This document shows positions 35,214 to 43,304 of a stretch of DNA of 64,000 nucleotides, one piece after another. A program made the translations under genes and the position numbers. Position 1 is the stretch's first letter, and each line of letters starts with the position of its first letter. The notes beneath the pieces are model-generated. The model did not search any database. It was given only the letters and a program-made list of their open reading frames with translations, and was not told the DNA's origin. Source of the stretch: Bosea sp. F3-2 (GTDB lineage Bacteria > Pseudomonadota > Alphaproteobacteria > Rhizobiales > Beijerinckiaceae); NCBI RefSeq assembly GCF_008253865.1, contig NZ_CP042332.1, positions 1 through 64,000 on the forward strand. The letters are read 5' to 3'.

Positions 35214-36605
35214 TCAGGCGGCCTTGTCCGGCGCGATACCCTTCGTCGTCAGCAGGTCGAGCCCGAGGTCGAGCGCCTTGGTGAAGCGGTCGACGGCATC
35301 GTCGATGCCGTCGGGCGTGATGATCAACGGCGGCGTCATGATCAAGGTATCGCCGAGCGCCCGCACGATCAGGCCGTTCTCGAAGGCAAGACGCTGGATC
35401 TCAAGGCCGAACTTCAGCGAGGGCTCGAAGGCCTGCCGCGTCGCCTTGGAGCGGACGAGCTCGATCCCCCACATCAGGCCGACGCCGCGGACCTCGCCGA
35501 CCAGTGGATGGTCGAGCAGGGCCTTGAGGCGGCCTTCCAACCTGGCTCCGAGCGCCTGAGCACCGGCGATCAATCCGCGCTCCTCATAGAGCGTCAGCGC
35601 CTCCAGCCCGACCGCGCAGGCGATTGGGTGGCCGCCATATGTGTAGCCGTGGCCGAAGACGCCGATCTTGTCGCCCTGCTCTTTCATAGCCTGGTAGATC
35701 GGCTCCGATAGCAGCAAGGCCGAGAGCGGCTGATAGGCCGCGGTCAGCGCCTTGGCGCTGCTGATCATGTCGGGCTCGAGGTCATAGGTCTGCGTGCCCC
35801 ACCAGTTGCCGGTGCGCCCGAAGCCGGTGATGACCTCGTCGACAACGAAGAGCACCTCGTATTTCCTGAGGATCGCCTGGACCTTCTCGTAATAGCCCTT
35901 CGGCGGCACGACGCAGCCGCCGGTGCCCATCACCGGCTCGGCGAAGAAGGCGGCGACCGTCTCCGGCCCCTCGGCCAGGATCAGGTCCTCGATCTCCCTG
36001 GCAAGGCGCGCAGCGAAGGCTTCCTCGGTCTCGCCCGGCAAGCCTTCCCGGTAGAAATGCGGGCAGGTCACGTGCAGGAAGCCATCGAGCGGCAGGTTGA
36101 AGTCGCGGTGGATATGCGGCAGGCCGGTCAGGCTGGCGCTGGCGATCGAAGTGCCGTGATAGGCGCGTTTGCGGGCGATGATCTTGCGCTTTTGCGGCTT
36201 GCCGATCGCGTGGAAATAATACCAGGCCAGCTTCACCGCGGTGTCGTTGGCTTCCGAGCCCGAGCTCTGGAACAGCACCTTCGACATCGGCACCGGCGCG
36301 ATCTCGATCAGGCGCTCGGAGAGCGCGATCGCCGGCTCCGAGGTCCGGTGTGCGAAGTTCTGGTAATAGGGCAGCGCCGCGAACTGCTTTGCCGCCGCTT
36401 CGGCCAGCCGATTCTCGCTGAAGCCGAGCGCCGCGCACCATAGGCCGGCCATGGCTTCGAGATAGCGGTTGCCAGCATCATCATAGACGTGGAAACCCTC
36501 GCCGCGGGAGATGATCGTCGGGCCGATCTTCTCGTGCAGCGAGAAATTGGTCTGCGGATGGAGCTGGTAGGCGATGTCTCTGGCGTGATTGGAATTGGCG
36601 GTCAT
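35214..36605 (-). CDS. Class III omega-aminotransferase
   Basis: A 463-residue PLP transaminase. FHVYDDAGNRYLEAMAGLWC, VLFQSSGSEANDTAVKLAWY, RAYHGTSIASASLTGLP, LFVVDEVITGFGRTGNWWG and the lysine in MISSAKALTAAYQPLSALLL are all typical of beta-alanine/GABA/putrescine-pyruvate transaminases. ATG 36605 has GCGAGGTGCGCC upstream. It probably passes an amino group from an omega-amino compound to pyruvate or 2-oxoglutarate, giving an aldehyde for the dehydrogenase at 44351. It is preceded by leader L4. Confidence 0.92.
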   Translation of the reverse strand: MTANSNHARDIAYQLHPQTNFSLHEKIGPTIISRGEGFHVYDDAGNRYLEAMAGLWCAALGFSENRLAEAAAKQFAALPYYQNFAHRTSEPAIALSERLIEIAPVPMSKVLFQSSGSEANDTAVKLAWYYFHAIGKPQKRKIIARKRAYHGTSIASASLTGLPHIHRDFNLPLDGFLHVTCPHFYREGLPGETEEAFAARLAREIEDLILAEGPETVAAFFAEPVMGTGGCVVPPKGYYEKVQAILRKYEVLFVVDEVITGFGRTGNWWGTQTYDLEPDMISSAKALTAAYQPLSALLLSEPIYQAMKEQGDKIGVFGHGYTYGGHPIACAVGLEALTLYEERGLIAGAQALGARLEGRLKALLDHPLVGEVRGVGLMWGIELVRSKATRQAFEPSLKFGLEIQRLAFENGLIVRALGDTLIMTPPLIITPDGIDDAVDRFTKALDLGLDLLTTKGIAPDKAA

Positions 36606-36609
36606 GGCG

Positions 36610-36735
36610 CACCTCGCATGCCGGCTCAAGGCGATCGAAAACCGCCTCGCATCCGCGCAAAATTTTCGGGAAGAGCCGGTTCGATCGCTTGTCTGGGCAG
36701 CCGTCTAAGCGGCCCATCGCCAATCGCCTGACAGC
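36610..36735 (-). promoter_or_regulatory. Structured leader element L4 (aminotransferase)
   Basis: RNA sense: GTCAGGCGATTGGCGA, hairpin TGGGCCG-CTTAGA-CGGCTGCCCA, GACAAGCGATCGA, ACCGGC. Outer pairs CGAT/ATCG. The final ACCGGCTC can pair with GAGCCGGC about 50 bases on, just before GAGG of the ribosome site; there is no T-run, so control could act on translation. TTGACA (36767-36762) with CATTTT 17 bp further is a likely promoter. Confidence 0.65.
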
Positions 36736-36849
36736 TCGGAAAATGCCTGCGAGCACGGTGCTTGTCAAACCGGTCGGCGCACATCCACAGTGCCCCGGTA
36801 AGGGAGGAACCGGCCGCTCGCTCTCGGTGAACGCCCGAGATTTCGCCAC

Positions 36850-36943
36850 TTGACGGCGCGCCGGACACGAGCATAGACCTGAAAGCAGCTAGGAGATTTG
36901 TGCCCCGATGCCCTTCAAAGGCAGCGGGACCACAGCAAATCGG
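36850..36943 (+). promoter_or_regulatory. Promoter and structured leader element L1
   Basis: A promoter TTGACG (36850-36855) with CATAGA about 17 bp on would start the RNA near 36885. Then follow GCTAGGAGATTTGTG, hairpin CCCG-A-TGCC-CTTCAAA-GGCA-G-CGGG, ACCACAG, and CAAATCGG, with GATTTG/CAAATC (36895-36900, 36936-36941) as a perfect outer stem. The 5' end is nearly the same as that of L2. Confidence 0.75.
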
Positions 36944-36996
36944 ACCGGCACACGCAGGAGCGGAAAACCCGCTCGTCCGTGTGCCGGTTTTTTTTT
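36944..36996 (+). terminator. Intrinsic terminator inside leader L1
   Basis: ACCGGCACACG pairs with CGTGTGCCGGT and, inside, GAGCGG with CCGCTC; nine T follow (36988-36996). It ends only 11 bases before the ATG at 37008, so it can only be an attenuator of the operon downstream. Confidence 0.88.
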
Positions 36997-37007
36997 GGAC
37001 TGACGCC

Positions 37008-37931
37008 ATGACCGATGCGGTTGTCATCTGCGAATGCTTTGCCCGCGACGGGCTGCAGCATGAGCCCGTCTTCCTGCCGAGCGAGCAGAAGATCGCGCTG
37101 ATCGACGCCTTCACCGCCGTTGGCTTCCAGCGGATCGAGGCGACGTCCTATTCCAATCCAAAGGTGGTGCCGGCTTTCGCCGACGCCAGCGAGGTCCTCG
37201 CCGGCATCCGGCGCAAGGACGGGGTCTTCTACAAGGCGACCTGCCCCAATCCGCGCGCTGTCGCTCGCGCCGTCGCCGATTCAGAAGCCGGCTACGGACC
37301 AAACGAAATCAGCCTGCTGATCTCGGCGACGGAGGCGCATAGCGAGCGCAACTTGAAGAGCTCGCGGGCCGAACAATGGGCCAATGTCGAAGCGATGGTC
37401 GCCGCCGCGCAGGGTAGTTTCCGCCTGATCGGCACGATCTCGGTCGCCTTCGGCTGCCCGTTCGAGGGCCAGGTCGATCCCAGCACCGTCATTGCCGACG
37501 CCACCAGGTTCGCAGCCCTCGGCGTGCGCCATGTCACGCTGGGCGACACCACCGGTCTCGCCACGCCACGCACCACGAGGGCGCTGTTCCAGGCTGTCGC
37601 AGTAGCAGTGCCCGAGCTGACGCTGATCGCGCATTTCCACAACACCCGCGGCACAGGCCTCGCCAATTGCGTCGCCGCCCATGAGGCAGGGGTGCGCAAT
37701 TTCGACAGCGCCTTCGGCGGCATCGGCGGCCACCCGGCCCAGCTCGTCTATGGCGGCGGCTTCACCGGCAATGTCGCGTCCGAGGACCTCGTCAACATGT
37801 TCGAGGCGATGGGCGTGCCGACCGGCCTCGACCTCACCGCCCTGATCGAGACCGCGCATCGCTGCGAGGAAGTTCTCGGTCGCCAGCTCCATTCGATGGT
37901 CGCCCGTTCCGGCCTCGGCCTCGTCGCCTGA
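37008..37931 (+). CDS. HMG-CoA-lyase-like enzyme lacking the catalytic cysteine
   Basis: A 307-residue TIM-barrel lyase of the DRE family. Arg13-Asp14 (FARDGLQHEP), the metal ligands His209 and His211 (AHFHNTRGTGLAN) and Asn255 (GFTGNVASED) are present. The G-loop GGxGGCP of HMG-CoA lyase reads GGIGGHP here, so the cysteine is His242. A retro-aldol or Claisen-type cleavage is likely, but probably not on HMG-CoA itself. ATG 37008 is chosen because an intrinsic terminator precedes it. It is the first gene of the acyl-CoA operon. Confidence 0.85.
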   Translation: MTDAVVICECFARDGLQHEPVFLPSEQKIALIDAFTAVGFQRIEATSYSNPKVVPAFADASEVLAGIRRKDGVFYKATCPNPRAVARAVADSEAGYGPNEISLLISATEAHSERNLKSSRAEQWANVEAMVAAAQGSFRLIGTISVAFGCPFEGQVDPSTVIADATRFAALGVRHVTLGDTTGLATPRTTRALFQAVAVAVPELTLIAHFHNTRGTGLANCVAAHEAGVRNFDSAFGGIGGHPAQLVYGGGFTGNVASEDLVNMFEAMGVPTGLDLTALIETAHRCEEVLGRQLHSMVARSGLGLVA

Positions 37932-37946
37932 CCCGAAAGAGGAAGC

Positions 37947-38693
37947 ATGTCCCAGACTCAAAGCCCACTGCTCGTCGAGACCCGCGGCGCCGTCCGCATC
38001 CTGACGATGAACCGGCCCGACAAGCTCAACGCGCTCGACACGGCGCTGACGCAGGCGCTGTTCGACGCGCTGCTCGCGGCTCAAGCGGACGAGGCGATCC
38101 GGGCCGTCGTCCTGGCCGGTGCCGGGCGTGGCTTCTGCGCCGGCGCCGACCTCAAGGAGTTCGCCGACCTCACCCCGGCCAACCAGAAGGCCGTGGTCGC
38201 CCGCGCCGACCTGACGACGCGGCTGCACATGCTGCTGCCGGGCCTGTCGAAGCCCGTCGTCGCGGCGGTGCAGGGCGTCGCGGTCGGCGGCGGCGCCGGC
38301 ACCGCGATCGGCTGCGACATGGTCGTCGCCGGCAGCGACCTGAAATTCGGCTATCCCGAGCTGCGCCACAGCCTCGTGCCCGCCATCGTGATGACGAGCC
38401 TGCAGCGCGCCGTCGGCCGCAAGCTCGCTTTCGAACTGATCAGCACCGGGCGGATGGTCGGCGCCGAAGAGGCGCTGCGGCTCGGCTTCGTCAACAAGGT
38501 CGTGGCGCCGGAAGACGTGCTGTCCGAGGCGCTCGCCATCGCCGAGGGCTGGGCCAAGGTGAAGCCGGTCGCGATGGAGGCGACCAAGCGATTGTTCTAC
38601 CGCGTCGCCGACCTGCCCTTCGAGGCGGCGATGGCGGCCGGACGCGACATCAATGCGCTGATGCGCAGCTTTCGCGACGGGGACTGTGCATGA
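37947..38693 (+). CDS. Enoyl-CoA hydratase/isomerase family protein
   Basis: A 248-residue crotonase-fold enzyme. ILTMNRPDKLNALDTALTQA, the oxyanion-hole loop VVLAGAGRGFCAGADLKEFA and AVQGVAVGGGAGTAIGCDMV are typical. Position of the first glutamate of hydratases is within YPELRHSLVPAI. Its last codons overlap the start of the CoA-transferase gene (ATGA). It hydrates or isomerises an acyl-CoA made by the transferase or ligase of this operon. Confidence 0.92.
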   Translation: MSQTQSPLLVETRGAVRILTMNRPDKLNALDTALTQALFDALLAAQADEAIRAVVLAGAGRGFCAGADLKEFADLTPANQKAVVARADLTTRLHMLLPGLSKPVVAAVQGVAVGGGAGTAIGCDMVVAGSDLKFGYPELRHSLVPAIVMTSLQRAVGRKLAFELISTGRMVGAEEALRLGFVNKVVAPEDVLSEALAIAEGWAKVKPVAMEATKRLFYRVADLPFEAAMAAGRDINALMRSFRDGDCA

Positions 38694-39844
38694 GACCGCT
38701 CGACGGCATCACCATAGTCGACTTCTCGCGCGTCCTCGCCGGGCCGATGGCAACGATGATCCTGGCCGAGATGGGCGCCAGGGTCATCAAGGTCGAGCGG
38801 CCGGGCACCGGCGATGAATCCCGGCAATGGGAGCCGCGAGTCGGCGAGGAAAGCGCCTATTTCTTCGCCTTCAACCGCGGCAAGGAATCGATCGTCCTCG
38901 ACCTGAAGACGCCGGCTGGCCGCACCGCGGCAAAGACGCTTGCGCTGCAGGCCGACGTCGTCCTCGAGAACTTCCTGCCCGGCCAGATGGACACAATGGG
39001 GCTGGGCTATGCGCAGCTCTCCCAGGAGAAGCCGGGTCTCGTCTACGTCTCCAATACCGGCTTCGGCCAGAGCGGCCCCTATCGCGACCGCGTCGGCTAC
39101 GACACCATCTTCCAGGCGCTGAGCGGCGTGATGGCGCTGACCGGCCATCCGGGCGGCCCGCCCGCCAAGGTCGGCGTGCCGATGGCAGACCTGACCGCCG
39201 GGCTCTGGAACGCCGTCGCCATCCTGACCGGACTGGTCGGCCGAGCCAGCAGCGGCAAGGGCTGCCATGTCGACCTCTCGATGCTCGACACCCAGATCAG
39301 CCTGCTGACCATCGCCGCGGCGCGCCTCTTCGCTCTCGGCGAGGACCCGCAGCGCACCGGCACCGAGCATCCGGGTCGCGTCCCCTCCGCCGCCTTCGCC
39401 TGCGCCGGCGACGAATGGCTGCATATCAGCGGCAGCGACCAGCATTGGCAGGCGATCTGCTCGGTTCTCGGCCTCGACGAACTCGCGGCCGATGCGGCTC
39501 TCGCCCGCAATGCCGAGCGGGTGAAGCAGCGCGAGCGCGTGATGGCGGCGATGCGCGAGGCCCTCGCCCAGCGCAATCGCGCCGACGTCGCCGAGGCCCT
39601 GCGCGCAACCGGCGTCCCGGCCGGCGAGGTCAACACGGTCGCACAGGTGCTGGCCGATCCGCATGTCCAGGCACGCGGCATGGTGGCGGAGTTCCAGCAT
39701 CCGACCGCCGGCGCCTTCCCGGCCCTGCGCAATCCGCTGCTCTTCACCGGCTATGACGCCCCCTTCCTCGGTACCCCACCGCTGCACGGCGCCGACAGCG
39801 CGGCCCTCGCCACCGAATTCGGCCTGAAGGAGATCGGCGCATGA
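38690..39844 (+). CDS. CaiB/BaiF family CoA-transferase
   Basis: A 384-residue class III CoA-transferase. It starts MRPLDGITIVDFSRVLAGPM, has VIKVERPGTGDESRQW, FNRGKESIVLDLKTPAGR and the catalytic Asp in VGVPMADLTAGLWNAVAIL. It moves CoA from a donor acyl-CoA (often succinyl-CoA) to an organic acid. It overlaps its neighbours by 4 bp on both sides. Confidence 0.94.
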   Translation: MRPLDGITIVDFSRVLAGPMATMILAEMGARVIKVERPGTGDESRQWEPRVGEESAYFFAFNRGKESIVLDLKTPAGRTAAKTLALQADVVLENFLPGQMDTMGLGYAQLSQEKPGLVYVSNTGFGQSGPYRDRVGYDTIFQALSGVMALTGHPGGPPAKVGVPMADLTAGLWNAVAILTGLVGRASSGKGCHVDLSMLDTQISLLTIAAARLFALGEDPQRTGTEHPGRVPSAAFACAGDEWLHISGSDQHWQAICSVLGLDELAADAALARNAERVKQRERVMAAMREALAQRNRADVAEALRATGVPAGEVNTVAQVLADPHVQARGMVAEFQHPTAGAFPALRNPLLFTGYDAPFLGTPPLHGADSAALATEFGLKEIGA

Positions 39845-40632
39845 GCCAGAGTCTTCTATCCGGAATGCCCTTCGAGCGCCTGGCGGTCGTCGCCGACGGG
39901 CCGATCCTGCGGGTGACGCTGAACCGTCCCGAAGCGCGCAACGCGCTCGACCTGACGATGTGCCGCGAATTGCGGGCCGTGTTCGAGGGGATCGAGGCCG
40001 ACCCGGCGATCCGCATCGTCCGGCTCGATGGCGCCGGCCCGGTCTTCTGCGCCGGGGCTGACCTCAAGGAGCGCAAGGGCAAGGACGAGATCTGGGTGCG
40101 CCAGCGCCGGCTTGCCTCTTTTGCCGCCTATGACGCGATCGAGCGCTCCAGCAAGGCCGTGGTCTGCGTCGTCGACGGGCCGGTCGTCGGCTCCGGCGGC
40201 GAGATCGCCATGGCCTGCGACTTCATCATCGCGTCCGAGCGCACGAGCTTCACCTTCCCCGAAGTGCATTGGGGCACGGTCGGCGCGACGCAGCGCCTGC
40301 AGCGCGTCGTCGGCAAGCGGCTGGCAAAGGAGCTGCTGTTCACGGCACGGCGCTGGCCGGTCGAGGAGGCGCTGGCCGCAGGCCTCGTCAACCGCATCGT
40401 CGCGCCGGACGAGCTCGAGGCGACAGTCGCGGAGCTGCTCGCTGAGATCGCCAAGGCGCCGGCGCTGGCGCTGACCCTCGCCAAGCAATCGATCGAGCTC
40501 GGTGAGAAGACCGATCTTTCGACCGGCATCCGCATCGAGCTCGCCGCGATCGAGCGCGCGCTCGCCGACACCGAATGGCGCAAGGGCCTCGAGGCCTTCG
40601 CCGAGCGCGACGCACAGGGAAAGAACTCATGA
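39841..40632 (+). CDS. Enoyl-CoA hydratase/isomerase family protein (second)
   Basis: A 263-residue crotonase-fold enzyme, with LRVTLNRPEARNALDLTMCR, VRLDGAGPVFCAGADLKERK and VDGPVVGSGGEIAMACDFII. The block FPEVHWGTVGATQRLQRVVG holds Glu and replaces the usual GLxPGxG. It differs enough from the first hydratase to suggest another step. It overlaps the ligase gene (ATGA). Confidence 0.92.
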   Translation: MSQSLLSGMPFERLAVVADGPILRVTLNRPEARNALDLTMCRELRAVFEGIEADPAIRIVRLDGAGPVFCAGADLKERKGKDEIWVRQRRLASFAAYDAIERSSKAVVCVVDGPVVGSGGEIAMACDFIIASERTSFTFPEVHWGTVGATQRLQRVVGKRLAKELLFTARRWPVEEALAAGLVNRIVAPDELEATVAELLAEIAKAPALALTLAKQSIELGEKTDLSTGIRIELAAIERALADTEWRKGLEAFAERDAQGKNS

Positions 40633-42266
40633 GCGCCAGCGAACTACCATCCGATCTGTTCGGCTGCGCCGACACTCTGCCGGAAGCCCTGGCGCGCGCT
40701 GTGCGCCTTGCCGGCAGGGAGGAGGCCGTCGTCTGCAATGGCGAGCGCATCAGCTATGCCGTCCTCGCCGCCCGAGTCGATGAGGTCGCCGCCGCGCTCG
40801 CCGTGCATGGCGTTCGCAAGGGCGACCATGTCGGCATCTGCCTCGGCAACAGCATCCCCTGGATCGTGCTGTTCCACGCCATCGCCCGGCTCGGCGCCGT
40901 CACCGTGCCGGTCAACACTAGGCTGAAGGCGGAGGAGATCGCCTACACGCTGCGGCAATCGGACGTCTCGCTGCTGTTCATGACCGACCGGCTGCTCAAG
41001 ATCGATTTCGTCGAGATTCTCAAGCAGATCTGCCCGGCGGTCGATACGAAGTTGCCGGACCCGGCCTTGCCCAAGCTGACCCGCGTCGTCGTTCTCGGCG
41101 AGGCCGTCCCGGTGGGCGCGACCAGCTTCGCCGATTTCCTGAAGGCAGGCGCCGGCCAGCCCGTCCCGCCCCCCGTGCCGGCGGCCGATGACCCGCTGCT
41201 GATCCAGTACACCTCCGGCACCACCTCCTTCCCGAAGGGGGCGGTGCTGACCCATCGCAACATGACATGGGACGCCTATTCCGCCGGCCGCTTCTTCGGC
41301 CTGCGCTCGGGCGAGCGCTATTTCAGCCCGCGGCCCTTCTTCCACGTCGCCGGCAGCACGCTCGCCGTGATCGCCTCGCTGCAACATCTCGCCTGCCTCG
41401 TCAGCTGCGAGCGCTACGAGCCCGGCGATGCCCTGCGCCTGATGGAGGAGGAGCGCTGCACGCTGATGTCGGGCAACGACACCATCTTCCTGATGCTGCT
41501 CGACCATCCCGATCTGCCCCAGCGCAAGCTCTCCTTGCGCGGCGGCTGGGCAGCGGCGACGCCTTCGGTGATGGAGCGCATCGCGCGCCAACTCGGCGCG
41601 ACCGAGATGGCGGTCTGCTACGGACAGTCGGAAGCCTCGCCGAATATCTGCACCGCCGCCTGGTGGGACCCGCTCGCCGACCGGATCGCCGGCTGGATGC
41701 GCATCCATCCCGGCGTCGAGGTCGAGATCCGCGCGACTGAGGATGGCCCTGAGCCCGGCCCGGGCGAGGTCGGCGAGATCTATGCGCGCGGCTGGAACGT
41801 GATGCAGGGCTATTACGCCAAGCCCGAGGAGACCCGCGCGGTCCTCAGCGAGGACGGCTGGCTGCGCACCGGCGATCTCGGCCGCCTCTCGCCCGATGGC
41901 CGGCTCGCCTTTGTCGGGCGGGCCAAGGACATCATCCGCGTCGGCGGCGAGAACGTCGCCTCGGCCGATATCGAGAACGTGCTGCACCGCCATCCCGGCA
42001 TCCAGCAGGCCCAGGTCGTCGGCGTGCCCGACAAGCGCCTGATCGAGGTGCCCGCCGCCTTCGTGATCCTGGCGAGCGGCACTTCGCTCGCGCCGGACGA
42101 GATCATCGCCTGGAGCAAGGAGCATCTCGCCGGCTTCAAGGTGCCGCGCTATGTCGAGATCGTCGAGAGCTTCGACCAGATCGGCATGACCGCGAGCTCC
42201 AAGGTCCAGAAGAACAAGCTCGCCGCCCATGCGCGCCAGCTCTTCGGGCTCGAGGCGGTGGTATGA
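40629..42266 (+). CDS. AMP-forming acyl-CoA ligase
   Basis: A 545-residue ANL-superfamily ligase. P-loop YTSGTTSFPKGAVLTHRN, A5 block VCYGQSEASPN, A7 block WLRTGDLGRLSPDGRLAFVG, hinge GRAKDIIRVGGENVASADIE and a C-terminal lysine in SSKVQKNKLAAHA. ATG 40629 is preferred because it overlaps the hydratase stop; the frame is open further up. It activates a carboxylic acid as CoA thioester with ATP. Confidence 0.94.
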   Translation: MSASELPSDLFGCADTLPEALARAVRLAGREEAVVCNGERISYAVLAARVDEVAAALAVHGVRKGDHVGICLGNSIPWIVLFHAIARLGAVTVPVNTRLKAEEIAYTLRQSDVSLLFMTDRLLKIDFVEILKQICPAVDTKLPDPALPKLTRVVVLGEAVPVGATSFADFLKAGAGQPVPPPVPAADDPLLIQYTSGTTSFPKGAVLTHRNMTWDAYSAGRFFGLRSGERYFSPRPFFHVAGSTLAVIASLQHLACLVSCERYEPGDALRLMEEERCTLMSGNDTIFLMLLDHPDLPQRKLSLRGGWAAATPSVMERIARQLGATEMAVCYGQSEASPNICTAAWWDPLADRIAGWMRIHPGVEVEIRATEDGPEPGPGEVGEIYARGWNVMQGYYAKPEETRAVLSEDGWLRTGDLGRLSPDGRLAFVGRAKDIIRVGGENVASADIENVLHRHPGIQQAQVVGVPDKRLIEVPAAFVILASGTSLAPDEIIAWSKEHLAGFKVPRYVEIVESFDQIGMTASSKVQKNKLAAHARQLFGLEAVV

Positions 42267-43255
42267 GCCTGGGCATCGAGACGCGCTTCACCCGGATGGT
42301 CGGCATCGACCTGCCGATCGTGCAGGCCGGGATGAGCTGGGCCTCCTCCTGCGCCGCGCTGCCGGCGGCGGTCTCACGCGCAGGCGGGCTCGGCGTCATC
42401 GCTGCCGGGCCGATGCGGCGCGACGACCTCACGGCGGCAATCGCCGATGTGCGCGCAGAGACGGACCGGCCTTTCGCCGTCAACGTCCCGCTCTACCGCA
42501 GGGAAGTCGATGACATCCTCGCTTTGCTGGTCGACGAGCGCGTCCCGGTCATCATTGCCTCGCAGGGTGGGCCGGACCGCTATCTCGATCGCTTCAAGGC
42601 GGTCGGCACGCTCTGCCTGCATGTCGTCGCCTCAGAAGTCCATGCCGCCAAGGCGGCGGCCAAGGGCGTCGATGGCCTCGTCGTGGTCGGCGGCGAGGCT
42701 GGCGGCCACCCGCCGCCGGAGCTGGTCTCGACTTTGGTGATCGGCCGCGCCGTGGCGAAGGCCGTGCCCGAGCTGCCCATCGTGCTGGGCGGCGGCATCG
42801 CCGACGGCCAAGGGCTCGCAGCCGCGTTGGCGCTCGGCGCCGATGCCGCGCAGCTCGGCACCCGCTTCATGGCGACGCCAGAGGCGCGCCTGCATGACGA
42901 TTATCGCCGCCGCGTCGTCGCGGCCGCCGTCTCCGACACCATGGTGGTCGGACGCGGCTTCGGCATGATCCGCGTGTTGCGCAACCGCTTCGCCGAGGCG
43001 ATGGCGGCAGCCGAGCGCGCCGGGCGTCCCGATGAGGAGCGGCGCGAGCTATTCCAGCGCTCCTCGCTGAAGCTCGCCGCCTTCGACGGCGACATCGAGG
43101 ACGGCAAGGTCGAGGCCGGGCAGAGCGCCGGGCTGATCGACGACATCGTCCCGGCCGCCGAGCTCGTGGCGCGGATCGCCGGGGAATACTGGGCGACGCT
43201 GGCGCGGCTCCCTGCAGCTGCAGCCCTTCACGAGCCTGCCTTGCAGCCGTCCTGA
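42263..43255 (+). CDS. Nitronate monooxygenase-family flavoprotein
   Basis: A 330-residue FMN TIM-barrel protein. MVGIDLPIVQAGMSWASSCA, VIIASQGGPD, VDGLVVVGGEAGGHPPPELV and VLGGGIADGQGLAAALALGA are the FMN-binding blocks; GTRFMATPEA ends the barrel. The family includes 2-nitropropane dioxygenases and several enoyl reductases (FabK-like) of similar fold. Within an acyl-CoA operon a reductase role is as likely as nitroalkane oxidation. Confidence 0.88.
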   Translation: MSLGIETRFTRMVGIDLPIVQAGMSWASSCAALPAAVSRAGGLGVIAAGPMRRDDLTAAIADVRAETDRPFAVNVPLYRREVDDILALLVDERVPVIIASQGGPDRYLDRFKAVGTLCLHVVASEVHAAKAAAKGVDGLVVVGGEAGGHPPPELVSTLVIGRAVAKAVPELPIVLGGGIADGQGLAAALALGADAAQLGTRFMATPEARLHDDYRRRVVAAAVSDTMVVGRGFGMIRVLRNRFAEAMAAAERAGRPDEERRELFQRSSLKLAAFDGDIEDGKVEAGQSAGLIDDIVPAAELVARIAGEYWATLARLPAAAALHEPALQPS

Positions 43256-43304
43256 TCGTCCGCGCGTCCAGAGCAAAAAGCCAACAAACGGGAGGAGGAT
43301 CGAC

